Below are positions 1 to 8,368 of a stretch of DNA of 64,000 nt, piece by piece. The DNA lies in the NCBI RefSeq assembly GCF_009832865.1, contig NZ_CP047130.1:3038001-3102000 (forward strand). Reading direction: 5' to 3'. This stretch comes from Colwellia sp. 20A7 (GTDB lineage Bacteria; Pseudomonadota; Gammaproteobacteria; Enterobacterales; Alteromonadaceae). The position numbers and the translations under genes were made by a program. Within the stretch, counting starts at the first letter, position 1. Each line of letters begins with the position of its first letter. The notes beneath the pieces are model-generated. The model did no database searches, was not told the DNA's origin, and was given only the letters and a program-made list of their open reading frames with translations.

Positions 1-1686
1 GCCAGTGCCGATATCATTTTCTTTCGTTGCATCAGTATATAAATAACTCCCTGTGAACTTAATATTTCGCCAGCGATAACGGAGCAATAATTCAGCACCA
101 TTAATTTTACTTTTACCTTCAGCGTTAACAATGCGAACTTGTTTACCGAACGCTTTATCAATATCATTTATATTTTCTAACTCAGTAACATTTTCAATCT
201 CTGACGTAAATAAGGTCATGCTCGTTTCTACACTACCTAAGGCATAGCTAACATCTATTGAAGCGGTTGACGCTTGTTCTTCAGTAATATTTTCTAGGGG
301 CGCAAGGTGTGATAAACCGGCTTCATCAATGTCTTCAATAAATGGGCTTGGCGCAAAAAAACCTTGACCATAAGCCCCTCGAACAGTCCAGTTTTCAGGG
401 CTGTACAATAATGAAATACGAGGACTTACTTGTGTGCCATATTCGCTATGCCAATCAGTACGAGCACTAAGTGACATTGAAACATCATCACTTGCTTCAT
501 AATCTAGTTGCGAAAACAATCCTGGTACTTGATATGAATAATTAAATTCTGAAAATGTATCGGAGTCGAATTTTTCAGATTGTAACGCTACACCTACTAA
601 CCACGCTGTTTTGTCAGAGTATCCTGACAAGCTTGACTCTATTAAATAGCTTTGGTGATTATCATCTTCAAGAACAGCGCCAAATTCATGTTCGTGATCT
701 TGGTTCATGCCAGAGCCACGTACATTAATGTTCATCACGTCACCTACAGGTTTGTCGTAGATAAAACCAAGATCTGTTCTTAATGTCGATTGTGTTTGGG
801 CGAATGTACTACCGTCGGGTAATGTGGCATTACCTAAAGTGCCGCCTTCCCTCTCTTCCTTCATTGCACCCATTGTAAGGTAAAGGTTGGCACCATCGTC
901 ACCTTGCCAATAGAGTCGAGGACGTACACTGCCTCTTTCGTAGCCAGCCATGTCAATCCAGCCATCGTCGTCTAAATCTTGCTTTTCTTGATGATGAACG
1001 CCAGCAGTAACTGAGCCGCTTAAATCATCTGTTAACGGTGATGCGAAATACGAAGTCACATCTTGACCGTTTTTAGACGTAGCATTAATTAACACTTCAC
1101 CTTCATAAGCATCTGCTGGTGTTCGTGAAATAAGATTAATAACCCCACCTAGTGCAGAGCCTCCATATAAAGAAGAAGCCGAGCCTTTAATGATTTCTAC
1201 ATTAGCCAGATCTGTTGGTGGAATTTGTAATAAGCCAATGGAAGCTGTTTGACCTCCGTATAAAGGCAAGCCATCACTTAACAATTGTGTATAACGCCCA
1301 TATAATCCTTGAAGTCTAATATTGGCACTGCCTAGCGTAGGTGAAGTAGTTTGCACCCTAACACCACCAGTTTCAGCTACTAACATAGAAATATTACCTG
1401 GGCGCATGAGTGCTTTTTCTTGTATTTCTTCGCCGTTAATAATTTCTGTTCTGGTTGCAGATTCGGTGACAATACGACCTAAGCGAGAAGCGCTTACTTG
1501 TATTTTTTCAATATTATTATCACTATGTTCATGGTGCTCATGATCATCATGCTTTTCTTGATGGCCTTGCTTTTCTTGATAACTATGTTCGTGTTCAGTT
1601 GAGTTTTTATTTGAACTCTCATTTGCAAAGACAAACGCTGGTACTAACAGTATTGCTACTGCCATTGTTAAATTTTTTTTAAACAT
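1..1686 (-). CDS. TonB-dependent receptor with His-rich N-terminus (C-terminal part outside window)
   Basis: An open frame runs from an ATG at 1686 to the left edge, giving 562 visible residues; the rest of the beta-barrel lies outside. Residues 1-21 form a signal peptide ending near VFA-N. A strikingly His-rich stretch follows (about residues 28-50, many H with E, D and Q), then a TonB-box-like IEKIQVSASR segment. A plug domain with the usual LYGGSALGGVINLIS motif comes next, then alternating barrel strands. The family imports chelated metals, siderophores or other scarce ligands across the outer membrane using TonB. The His-rich extension, together with the Cys-rich exported protein encoded 110 bp upstream on the same strand, suggests a metal ligand such as zinc or copper. 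That substrate is inference. Family call is secure. Confidence 0.9.
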   Translation of the reverse strand, partial: MFKKNLTMAVAILLVPAFVFANESSNKNSTEHEHSYQEKQGHQEKHDDHEHHEHSDNNIEKIQVSASRLGRIVTESATRTEIINGEEIQEKALMRPGNISMLVAETGGVRVQTTSPTLGSANIRLQGLYGRYTQLLSDGLPLYGGQTASIGLLQIPPTDLANVEIIKGSASSLYGGSALGGVINLISRTPADAYEGEVLINATSKNGQDVTSYFASPLTDDLSGSVTAGVHHQEKQDLDDDGWIDMAGYERGSVRPRLYWQGDDGANLYLTMGAMKEEREGGTLGNATLPDGSTFAQTQSTLRTDLGFIYDKPVGDVMNINVRGSGMNQDHEHEFGAVLEDDNHQSYLIESSLSGYSDKTAWLVGVALQSEKFDSDTFSEFNYSYQVPGLFSQLDYEASDDVSMSLSARTDWHSEYGTQVSPRISLLYSPENWTVRGAYGQGFFAPSPFIEDIDEAGLSHLAPLENITEEQASTASIDVSYALGSVETSMTLFTSEIENVTELENINDIDKAFGKQVRIVNAEGKSKINGAELLLRYRWRNIKFTGSYLYTDATKENDIGTG

Positions 1687-1796
1687 TTTTACCTCAGGTA
1701 TAACGTGGTAATACTTCAGCGCAATAGTTCCGTAGAACCAAGTGCTGATAAATTTGTGACGTTCTAAGTCGTAGACAATTTAGCCTACTAAAAGTG

Positions 1797-2171
1797 TTAT
1801 GAGATAAAAATAGGAGGACGATACAGCAGCGTTACAATAGATTTAGGCTGCTCAAAGTTTGAAATGTAAAATGTTTCATTGACAGTAATGGTTCTATTTA
1901 AGCCGACATTGGTAGAGAAATAGGTACTAGAGGAACAGACATGAGCCATACAAATACAATCCATATCGCAACATTCAATACTGCAACAGTCTTCAGCGCT
2001 ATCCGTATCTATAATGCTTGAATCATTGTTTTCTAACTTATGATTCTTAATAAGAGAATGAGATTCTACAGAGGTTTCACAAGCCATTGAGGTATTAAAA
2101 GCTAGTACTTGCCCAATAAAGGCAACAAGCATGACGACAAAAAATAATACTCTTGAAACTGCTTTAAACAT
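1797..2171 (-). CDS. small exported Cys-rich protein, probable metal binding
   Basis: 124 residues. The N-terminus (residues 1-25) is a signal peptide ending near LAF or SMA. The middle carries a dense cysteine cluster (CCSIECCDMDCICMAHVC, about residues 62-79), and the C-terminus has a YRPPI-like end. Small exported Cys/Met/His-rich proteins of this kind, sometimes annotated CopL-like, occur next to copper or zinc uptake and resistance genes. I cannot assign it firmly to a named family. It lies upstream of the His-rich TonB receptor on the same strand with a 110-bp gap, so the two may be co-transcribed. It may act as a periplasmic metal chaperone or sensor; that role is inferred from cysteine density and context only. 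Confidence 0.65.
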   Translation of the reverse strand: MFKAVSRVLFFVVMLVAFIGQVLAFNTSMACETSVESHSLIKNHKLENNDSSIIDTDSAEDCCSIECCDMDCICMAHVCSSSTYFSTNVGLNRTITVNETFYISNFEQPKSIVTLLYRPPIFIS

Positions 2172-2278
2172 CTTAACCTCAAATTAAAGTACGGTGAGTA
2201 GTTTAAACTTTTATTATTAAGATGTGAAGAATTAAACATAATTTCAGTCATATAGCATTATGTCTTATATGGGTAATT

Positions 2279-3559
2279 TTAGCTCTGAATAGGTAAGATA
2301 ATTAACACACTAAGACCACCTTGTGTTCGGTTTTTAAACACTAACCGGCCATTATGCGCTTCAATAATTTCACGACAAAGCGCTAACCCCAACCCAGTTC
2401 CTGAATGTTTGGTGGAATAAAAAGGTAATAAGGCATTTTGAATAACTTCTGCCGACATACCACTACCATTGTCATTAATACTAATTTCGACAACATCACT
2501 AGACTCTTGAAAAGACAGCGTAACATTGCCAGCTTCATCAGCTTCATGGGCATTTTTAAGAATATTTATTAATACTTGTTCAAACTGTGCAATGTCCACA
2601 TTCATCATAGCATTTGGTAATGGTGTGATAAGTGAAAATGGGTAAAGTATTTGTAGTTGTTCAATTAATACAGCCCAATTAATGGCTTGTTTATTAGGAA
2701 GTTTAACTTTTGTCAGTGTCGCATACCCCTTAATGAAGTCATTAAGGTGGTTAACTCTACCGCTAATGGTATTAAATACTCGGTTTAGTCTGGGTTCATT
2801 TAAGTTTTGAGCCAATAATTCGCCGCTATGACACATAGAGCTAATAGGCGCGATAGAGTTGTTTAGTTCATGACTAATAACACTAATAACTTTCTTCCAA
2901 GTAGCCACTTCTTGTTTTGATAACTCTTGGGTGATGGTTTTAAGTAAGAATAATTGATGTTGCGCTTGATGGATAGTCACGCTTGAATTAGTCACATGCC
3001 AGGCCTGTTGGGAGCCTTGTTTATCGGTTAAAGTGAAAATAGATTCACCTTGATGCTTTAACGCATGTTGAAACTCGGGTGCTAACGACTCAACTAAGGT
3101 TGTCCATTGTCGTCCTACAATTGAACCATTTAATTCAAACGCTTGCTGCGCACTATTATTGGTAAAAGTGATGGTATCGCGGTGATCAACTAAAATAGTT
3201 ACCATCGGCGAAGCATTCAACACTTTGTCTAACATCATTTCACGTTGGTAAAGACGCTGTCGTTCATCTCGTAGTTTATTACTGGTTTGATTAAACGCTT
3301 CAATCACAGTGTTGTAATTTGCTTGTTTTTGCTGATTTAAACTCACCGAGAAATCATTGTCACGTAAACGTTGTAAACCATGAGTTAAGCTTTGCAAAAT
3401 GATTTGCTGGCGCTTATATTGTTTTGTTAATAAATGAAATGTCGCTAATAATACAAGCACTAACAGCAAACTAATATACATAGGATGCTGTGCAACAAAG
3501 TAGTACACCATCACTATTAATGTTGTGTGTAACGCACCTAATAGAATAATTAATCGCAT
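2279..3559 (-). CDS. sensor histidine kinase (NtrY/NtrB-like)
   Basis: 426 residues. Two N-terminal membrane segments (about 3-23 and 28-45) with almost no periplasmic loop are followed by a HAMP-like or coiled linker and a PAS domain (about 110-205). A HisKA domain carries the phospho-acceptor in VISHELNNS (His230), and an HATPase domain has the N, G1 (DNGSGM) and G2 (GTGLGLAL) boxes. The very short external loop suggests that it senses a membrane or cytoplasmic signal. It starts one base before the stop of the sigma-54 response regulator gene, which is its obvious partner. The pair sits at the distal end of an ABC efflux-type operon, and by analogy probably controls it. Confidence 0.93.
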   Translation of the reverse strand: MRLIILLGALHTTLIVMVYYFVAQHPMYISLLLVLVLLATFHLLTKQYKRQQIILQSLTHGLQRLRDNDFSVSLNQQKQANYNTVIEAFNQTSNKLRDERQRLYQREMMLDKVLNASPMVTILVDHRDTITFTNNSAQQAFELNGSIVGRQWTTLVESLAPEFQHALKHQGESIFTLTDKQGSQQAWHVTNSSVTIHQAQHQLFLLKTITQELSKQEVATWKKVISVISHELNNSIAPISSMCHSGELLAQNLNEPRLNRVFNTISGRVNHLNDFIKGYATLTKVKLPNKQAINWAVLIEQLQILYPFSLITPLPNAMMNVDIAQFEQVLINILKNAHEADEAGNVTLSFQESSDVVEISINDNGSGMSAEVIQNALLPFYSTKHSGTGLGLALCREIIEAHNGRLVFKNRTQGGLSVLIILPIQS

Positions 3560-4921
3560 TTAATGCTCTTCTGTTTGACTAAGTTGATGCTTTTCAATGC
3601 GTCGATAGAGCGCTTGTCGGCTTAATCCCAATTCATTCGCCGCTCTTGCAATCACCCATTCATGTTTGTCTAACACGGCTTGCAAGTTTACTTTATCAGC
3701 ACTTGCGTCTAGCGCTATACTTTCTGCTTTATTGATTGATAAAGAACAATCGACCTTGGCTGAATTTGCTCCAAGCATAAAGTGCTCAGGTAATAACATT
3801 TCATCGGCACACAACACCATAGCCCGTTGACAATGATTTTCTAATTCTCGCACATTACCCGGCCAAGGTTGTTGTTTAAGCAGCGATGCAGCTTGCTCGC
3901 TCAATTGATGAGAGCCTGAAATAAAATGACGTGCTAAAGGGATAATGTCATCTTGTCGCTGCGCAAGCGGCGGTAAATTAAGTTCAACAACGTTAAGACG
4001 ATAATATAAATCTTCACGAAAGGTATTATCTTCAATTGCTTGCGGTAAATGACTGTTGGTAGCACTAATAACCCGTACATCTACCGTAATTGTTTCGCTA
4101 GAGCCAACACGTTCAAACTGTCCAGTTTGTAATACCCGTAATAACTTCATTTGCCCCGCTAACGACAAATTACCAATTTCATCTAAAAATAATGTACCGC
4201 CATTCGCTGCTTCAAATCGCCCTTTTCGCATAGCCGTTGCGCCTGTGTAGGCACCTTTTTCAGCGCCAAATAGCTCTGCCTCCATTAGTTCACTGGCCAG
4301 TGCGCCCATATTCACTTTAGTAAAAGGATTAGTATGTCGCGGCGAATTTTGGTGAATATAATCAGCAATACGTTCTTTACCACTACCATTTGCACCTGTG
4401 ATTAAAACACTAATATCACTATTAGCGACTTTATTTGCCATCGCAACAAGCTGTTTCATCGGCTGGCTTTCTACAATAAAATTGGATGATGTATTTTCTG
4501 TGGTGTTATTGTTTTTTTGAGCTGACTTTTCGTTACTATTATTCGCTGGTTCTATAATATTTTCCGCAATAATATCGAGTAGTTTTATATCATTCCACGG
4601 TTTAGGTAAATAATCTGCTGCGCCGGCTTTAACTAATTCAACCGCAATTTCAAGCTGTCCCCAAGCAGTAATAATAATAATAGGTGTAGTCGGCACAATT
4701 TCTTGAAGTTGATAAAATAGGCATCTGCCCTCTTCTCCTGATGTTGTTCCTTGACTAAAATTCATATCTTGAATAATAAGATCAATACGCTGATTGTTAG
4801 CTGCAAATAACGCCTCTTTAATCGTGCTAGCCGTAATTACTTGATAATTATGCAAACTCAGTAATAAATCTAATGCATCTAAAATATCAGGATTATCGTC
4901 GACGACTAATATTCGCTTCAT
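3560..4921 (-). CDS. sigma-54-dependent response regulator (NtrC family)
   Basis: 453 residues with the full NtrC architecture. The receiver domain spans about 1-125, with acidic residues D8/D9 and phospho-acceptor Asp52. The AAA+ sigma-54 activation domain (about 150-380) has the Walker A GANGSGKE, the sigma-54 contact loop GAYTGA (Tyr in place of the commoner Phe) and the LFLDEIGN Walker B. The C-terminal Fis-type helix-turn-helix reads ANELGLSRQALYRRI. It activates sigma-54 promoters after phosphorylation, most likely by the adjacent kinase. A candidate -24/-12 promoter with upstream dyads lies at the head of the ABC operon (9675-9821), the probable target. Such kinase/regulator pairs are common next to MacB-like export operons in Alteromonadales. 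Confidence 0.95.
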   Translation of the reverse strand: MKRILVVDDNPDILDALDLLLSLHNYQVITASTIKEALFAANNQRIDLIIQDMNFSQGTTSGEEGRCLFYQLQEIVPTTPIIIITAWGQLEIAVELVKAGAADYLPKPWNDIKLLDIIAENIIEPANNSNEKSAQKNNNTTENTSSNFIVESQPMKQLVAMANKVANSDISVLITGANGSGKERIADYIHQNSPRHTNPFTKVNMGALASELMEAELFGAEKGAYTGATAMRKGRFEAANGGTLFLDEIGNLSLAGQMKLLRVLQTGQFERVGSSETITVDVRVISATNSHLPQAIEDNTFREDLYYRLNVVELNLPPLAQRQDDIIPLARHFISGSHQLSEQAASLLKQQPWPGNVRELENHCQRAMVLCADEMLLPEHFMLGANSAKVDCSLSINKAESIALDASADKVNLQAVLDKHEWVIARAANELGLSRQALYRRIEKHQLSQTEEH

Positions 4922-4968
4922 TGTGTAAAACCTTGGTTGTTTATGTTTTTTTATTTACAGTAATTAGC

Positions 4969-5010
4969 TGCCATCATTAGCCGTCACATGCGCAACGGCT
5001 AATGATGGCA
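4969..5010. terminator. perfect 16-bp inverted repeat between ABC operon and regulator genes
   Basis: Arms TGCCATCATTAGCCGT (4969-4984) and ACGGCTAATGATGGCA (4995-5010) are perfectly complementary with a 10-nt loop. It lies between the last permease gene and the response regulator, both read leftward. No T-run follows on the minus strand, so it may attenuate or stabilise the mRNA rather than terminate fully, letting the regulators be made at a lower level than the transporter. Confidence 0.6.
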
Positions 5011-5017
5011 AACTGTA

Positions 5018-6256
5018 TTACAATGTTTTCGTTGCAATAACGGGCGATATTTTTGTTGTTTTATAAGCGGGTAGCCAAGTGGCTAAAGAGCCAGCAACAA
5101 ATATGACTAATACCGCAAGAGCATACAATACTATTGTTGGCTTTTCGATAGTAATGACTTGTGATAGCGCGATATTTAAGCCAATCATAGTAGCGATACC
5201 CAGTAAGCTAGCGCCAATGTTTAATATCCAGTTTTCACTAAATACATAAAGCATAATATCTTTTTTGCGCGCGCCTAACGCCCGGCGTATACCAATAAAC
5301 TTACGTTGTTGTGTTACATGAAAATGCGCATGCGCAAAGCTACTAACGATAGTCACCAAAATCATTAACGCCGACAACATAGCAAACAAACTCGCTAAAC
5401 CCGCATCTTGACTGTAAAAGTTTTTCAATCGCTCTGCCATACTCTGCACACGTATAATGTCACGTTCTGCTTGTACGGATAAAATGGTGTCGCTGAGCTG
5501 TGCTTGCACTTGTGCTAGTTTTCCTGGCTCAACACGTACCACATAATGTTGCTCATAATCTGATTGTGAAAACATAAAGTTGCCAAATAAACCAAAAGTT
5601 TTATCTATGCCTTTACGCGCAGGGCTAATACTAAAGTCACGCGCAATACCTATCACTCGTCCATTATTCGTGAGTTCACCTAACGCCGATTTATTTGGAA
5701 ATATTGCTTTAGCTAATGACTGCGTAATAATAATATTTTGTTCTATTTCTCCTCTATCTTTCAAGGTATAGAAATCCTTGGTTATATCATCAGCATCGGT
5801 GAGTTTTCGCCCCTCAATAATTTCCACGCCTAAATTTTCCAATCCAATTTTACTACTGTAAAACATCTGTACATAACGTAATTCTGTAGGTAAAACAGCA
5901 TCTTTTGGGAAGTCAGCTGCTTGCATATTACCGTTCCAACTCCCTCGTTGAATTGGTAATTGGTTATAATGAGCCGCGCTAATAACACCGTCTATCGCTG
6001 ATATTTTTGCAATATCTTGCTGGGTAATCGATTGGTAATAATCGGTATCACGATAGGCACCAGAGGTTGGCATTAAATCAACGGTAATAAGCTGTTCAAC
6101 GTCAAAGCCTAATGGTTTATTGAGTTTTTCAATCGTACTCGCCGTTAATATAACTGTATTAACCATTAAACCTATGGTTAAACTGAGTTGTAATATTAAT
6201 AATGTTGTGGCAAATTTACGCAAACGTAATGCCTTAAGTAATGCTTTAATATTCAT
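5018..6256 (-). CDS. ABC transporter permease, FtsX/MacB type (second subunit)
   Basis: 412 residues. There is one N-terminal membrane helix (about 18-40), a large periplasmic MacB-PCD-like domain (about 45-280), and three C-terminal helices forming the FtsX core (about 285-405). The conserved RKFIGIRRALGARKKDI coupling segment lies just after the second helix. This is the mechanotransmission fold of MacB/LolCE-type exporters, which move substrates from the periplasm outward rather than across the inner membrane. The gene follows a paralogous permease by 9 bp, so the two probably form a heterodimer with the upstream ATPase. The substrate is not visible from sequence; lipophilic compounds, peptides or antibiotics are typical for the family. 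Confidence 0.9.
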   Translation of the reverse strand: MNIKALLKALRLRKFATTLLILQLSLTIGLMVNTVILTASTIEKLNKPLGFDVEQLITVDLMPTSGAYRDTDYYQSITQQDIAKISAIDGVISAAHYNQLPIQRGSWNGNMQAADFPKDAVLPTELRYVQMFYSSKIGLENLGVEIIEGRKLTDADDITKDFYTLKDRGEIEQNIIITQSLAKAIFPNKSALGELTNNGRVIGIARDFSISPARKGIDKTFGLFGNFMFSQSDYEQHYVVRVEPGKLAQVQAQLSDTILSVQAERDIIRVQSMAERLKNFYSQDAGLASLFAMLSALMILVTIVSSFAHAHFHVTQQRKFIGIRRALGARKKDIMLYVFSENWILNIGASLLGIATMIGLNIALSQVITIEKPTIVLYALAVLVIFVAGSLATWLPAYKTTKISPVIATKTL

Positions 6257-6265
6257 AGTAATACC

Positions 6266-7555
6266 TTATTTCAACGTCGTTGATAGAGACGTTCTACAAG
6301 AACGAATTAACGGATACAACATGCTAATAAATGAAGTGATTAACGCAATAGCAATCCCCATCAATATTAATGTTATGTCTATATCGCTAGTTTGTTTTAG
6401 TGCTGGAAATAATGTCATTGATATTTGCAGAAACACCCAACCAAATAAAAGTGTTAATACTGCGCAACATAATCCAATCAACATGCTTTCAACAACGCCT
6501 TGATAGAAAACATCTTTCATTCGAGCACCAACCGCACGTCTAAGCCCAGTTTCAAATCTTGCGCTATGATAACGAGCGAGTAATAAACTACTGGCATTAA
6601 AAATACAGACAGCTAAAAAGAGTGAACTAGCTAAAGCGAAGGCCAACATACGTTCATCTACAACCTTTTGGTGTGTTAGCCACTCATTAACATCCAATAA
6701 ACGATTGTCATTCGCGCGCAAATATTCGCCTTGCGCTTTGCGGTGTTGTGAGTAGTTATCAAGGTATTGTTGCATTAAATTCTTCTGATCAAGCGTATCG
6801 AGCTGTACAAAAGCTTGAATAAAAAATCCATTTTTTCCACGGTTATCAGATACTGAATTAATTCGATCAGTTGACATGTTTCGCAAAACTATAGCCCATT
6901 CATTATCCATTGCAGTTTCAATGGGTGCATAAATGTCATCGGTTGGTTCAAATGCTTGCTCAAATGCAGCTTTATAAAAAGCAGGTTTTAAACTCCATGG
7001 TTTTAGGACACCAACAATTTCAAAAGGTTTACCATCAATTTCAAGGGTTTTACCGACACTATTGCCGCCGCCAAAAACTTGTTGGTTAAACGTATCACCA
7101 ATAACAATCTGCTTGGCATAGTCTTGCTGCCAAGCACCGCCAAAGGCAAAAGGTGCATCTGTTAACGGGAAAAACCCAGGTGTGGTAGCTCGTACTACTG
7201 CTTGGTGGCGCGTTAGACTTTTAGCATTAATATCTCTGGTGTAAACGGATGATTGGTAATGCACCATAGTGTTAGTTGCTATGTCATTTTTTAAAATATG
7301 CATAGCATCGTTATATCGCATAACTTCAATTAACTCTGCATCAGGGTTATCGTTAGACCAAATATTAAGTGACACATTAAAAATACGTTCGCTCTTATGA
7401 GGAATAGGATCCGATGACATTGACTTAATAATAGCGACATTAGCTAAGAACACACCTACACCAACCGCTAAAGTAGAAATCATTAAGATAAAAAACAGTC
7501 GATTACGGATTAAATTCCGAAAACTCAATTTTAGGTAATATTTAAACATTTCCAT
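6266..7555 (-). CDS. ABC transporter permease, FtsX/MacB type (first subunit)
   Basis: 429 residues with the same layout as its downstream neighbour: an N-terminal helix after an amphipathic start (about 20-42), a periplasmic domain (about 50-300), and three C-terminal helices. The coupling motif GLRRAVGARMKDV follows the second helix and would contact the ATPase. It starts 9 bp after the ATPase gene ends. The two permeases are clearly homologous but divergent, pointing to a heterodimeric MacB-like exporter with the ATPase on a separate polypeptide, as in YknYZ or similar systems. With the upstream membrane-fusion protein it should form a periplasm-spanning pump needing an outer-membrane channel, which is not encoded nearby. 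Confidence 0.9.
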   Translation of the reverse strand: MEMFKYYLKLSFRNLIRNRLFFILMISTLAVGVGVFLANVAIIKSMSSDPIPHKSERIFNVSLNIWSNDNPDAELIEVMRYNDAMHILKNDIATNTMVHYQSSVYTRDINAKSLTRHQAVVRATTPGFFPLTDAPFAFGGAWQQDYAKQIVIGDTFNQQVFGGGNSVGKTLEIDGKPFEIVGVLKPWSLKPAFYKAAFEQAFEPTDDIYAPIETAMDNEWAIVLRNMSTDRINSVSDNRGKNGFFIQAFVQLDTLDQKNLMQQYLDNYSQHRKAQGEYLRANDNRLLDVNEWLTHQKVVDERMLAFALASSLFLAVCIFNASSLLLARYHSARFETGLRRAVGARMKDVFYQGVVESMLIGLCCAVLTLLFGWVFLQISMTLFPALKQTSDIDITLILMGIAIALITSFISMLYPLIRSCRTSLSTTLK

Positions 7556-7564
7556 AACGAATCC

Positions 7565-8278
7565 TTAAATATTAACGGCAATAGGGGCATTATGATGCGT
7601 TGGTGCATAAACGCTGTGATCGGTAATTTGACCATCAATCACTTGCACATTACGGCCAACAGCACGGGCTTGCTCTGGATCGTGCGTTACCATAATAATG
7701 GTGCTACCTGCTTCGTTTAAAGTATGCAGTAATTCCATTACTTGGCGTGCCATTAGTGAGTCAAGGTTACCTGTGGGTTCATCCGCTAATAATATTTTTG
7801 GCTCACCGGCTAAGGCTCGGGCAATAGCCACACGTTGTTGTTGTCCACCGGATAACTGACTTGGTAAGTAGTTAGCACGACTAGCTAAACCAACTTGCTC
7901 CAAAGCGCCATCAATGCGGCGCTTTCTTTGTGCTGCATTAAAACCGCGATAGCGTAATGGCATATCAATATTATCAAACAGGTTAAAGTCAGGGATTAGG
8001 TTATAGTTTTGAAAAATAAAACCAATTTTTTCGTTACGTAAGCGCGATAATTCATCATCATTAAGTCCTTGAATATTGACACCGTCGAGTTCATAAGAGC
8101 CTTTATCGAAACTGTCCAACAGCCCTGCGACGTTTAAAAATGTTGATTTACCTGAGCCAGACGGCCCCGTTACCGCAACAAACTCGCCGGCATTTACGTG
8201 TAAATTAAAATCACGTAATGCATGGGTTTGAATAGTGTCACTACGATAAATTCGACTAATATTTTTCATGTTAAGCAT
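7565..8278 (-). CDS. ABC transporter ATP-binding protein, MacB/LolD type
   Basis: 237 residues, the usual size for a stand-alone LolD/YknY-type ATPase. Visible motifs are Walker A GPSGSGKST (about 39-47), the Q-loop FQNYNL, the signature LSGGQQQRVAIARAL, Walker B ILLADEPTGNLD and the switch histidine in VTHD. It powers the two FtsX-type permeases encoded directly downstream. The ribosome-binding region (TAGGAAG, read on the minus strand) overlaps a 16-bp palindrome at 8289-8304, which could tune translation relative to the upstream adaptor gene. Confidence 0.94.
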   Translation of the reverse strand: MLNMKNISRIYRSDTIQTHALRDFNLHVNAGEFVAVTGPSGSGKSTFLNVAGLLDSFDKGSYELDGVNIQGLNDDELSRLRNEKIGFIFQNYNLIPDFNLFDNIDMPLRYRGFNAAQRKRRIDGALEQVGLASRANYLPSQLSGGQQQRVAIARALAGEPKILLADEPTGNLDSLMARQVMELLHTLNEAGSTIIMVTHDPEQARAVGRNVQVIDGQITDHSVYAPTHHNAPIAVNI

Positions 8279-8288
8279 AATTTTCTTC

Positions 8289-8304
8289 CTAAAAGGCCTT
8301 TTAG
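8289..8304. repeat. 16-bp palindrome overlapping the ATPase gene ribosome-binding site
   Basis: CTAAAAGGCCTTTTAG is fully self-complementary. On the minus strand its 3' end forms part of the Shine-Dalgarno TAGGAAG of the ABC ATPase gene starting at 8278. It could occlude the site or reflect a protein operator; neither is shown. Confidence 0.4.
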
Positions 8305-8368
8305 CAACCTGCTGTTTTATGGATAGTTTTATTGTTAATTTTATAATTGGTTTGTTCTTTATTTGTTC

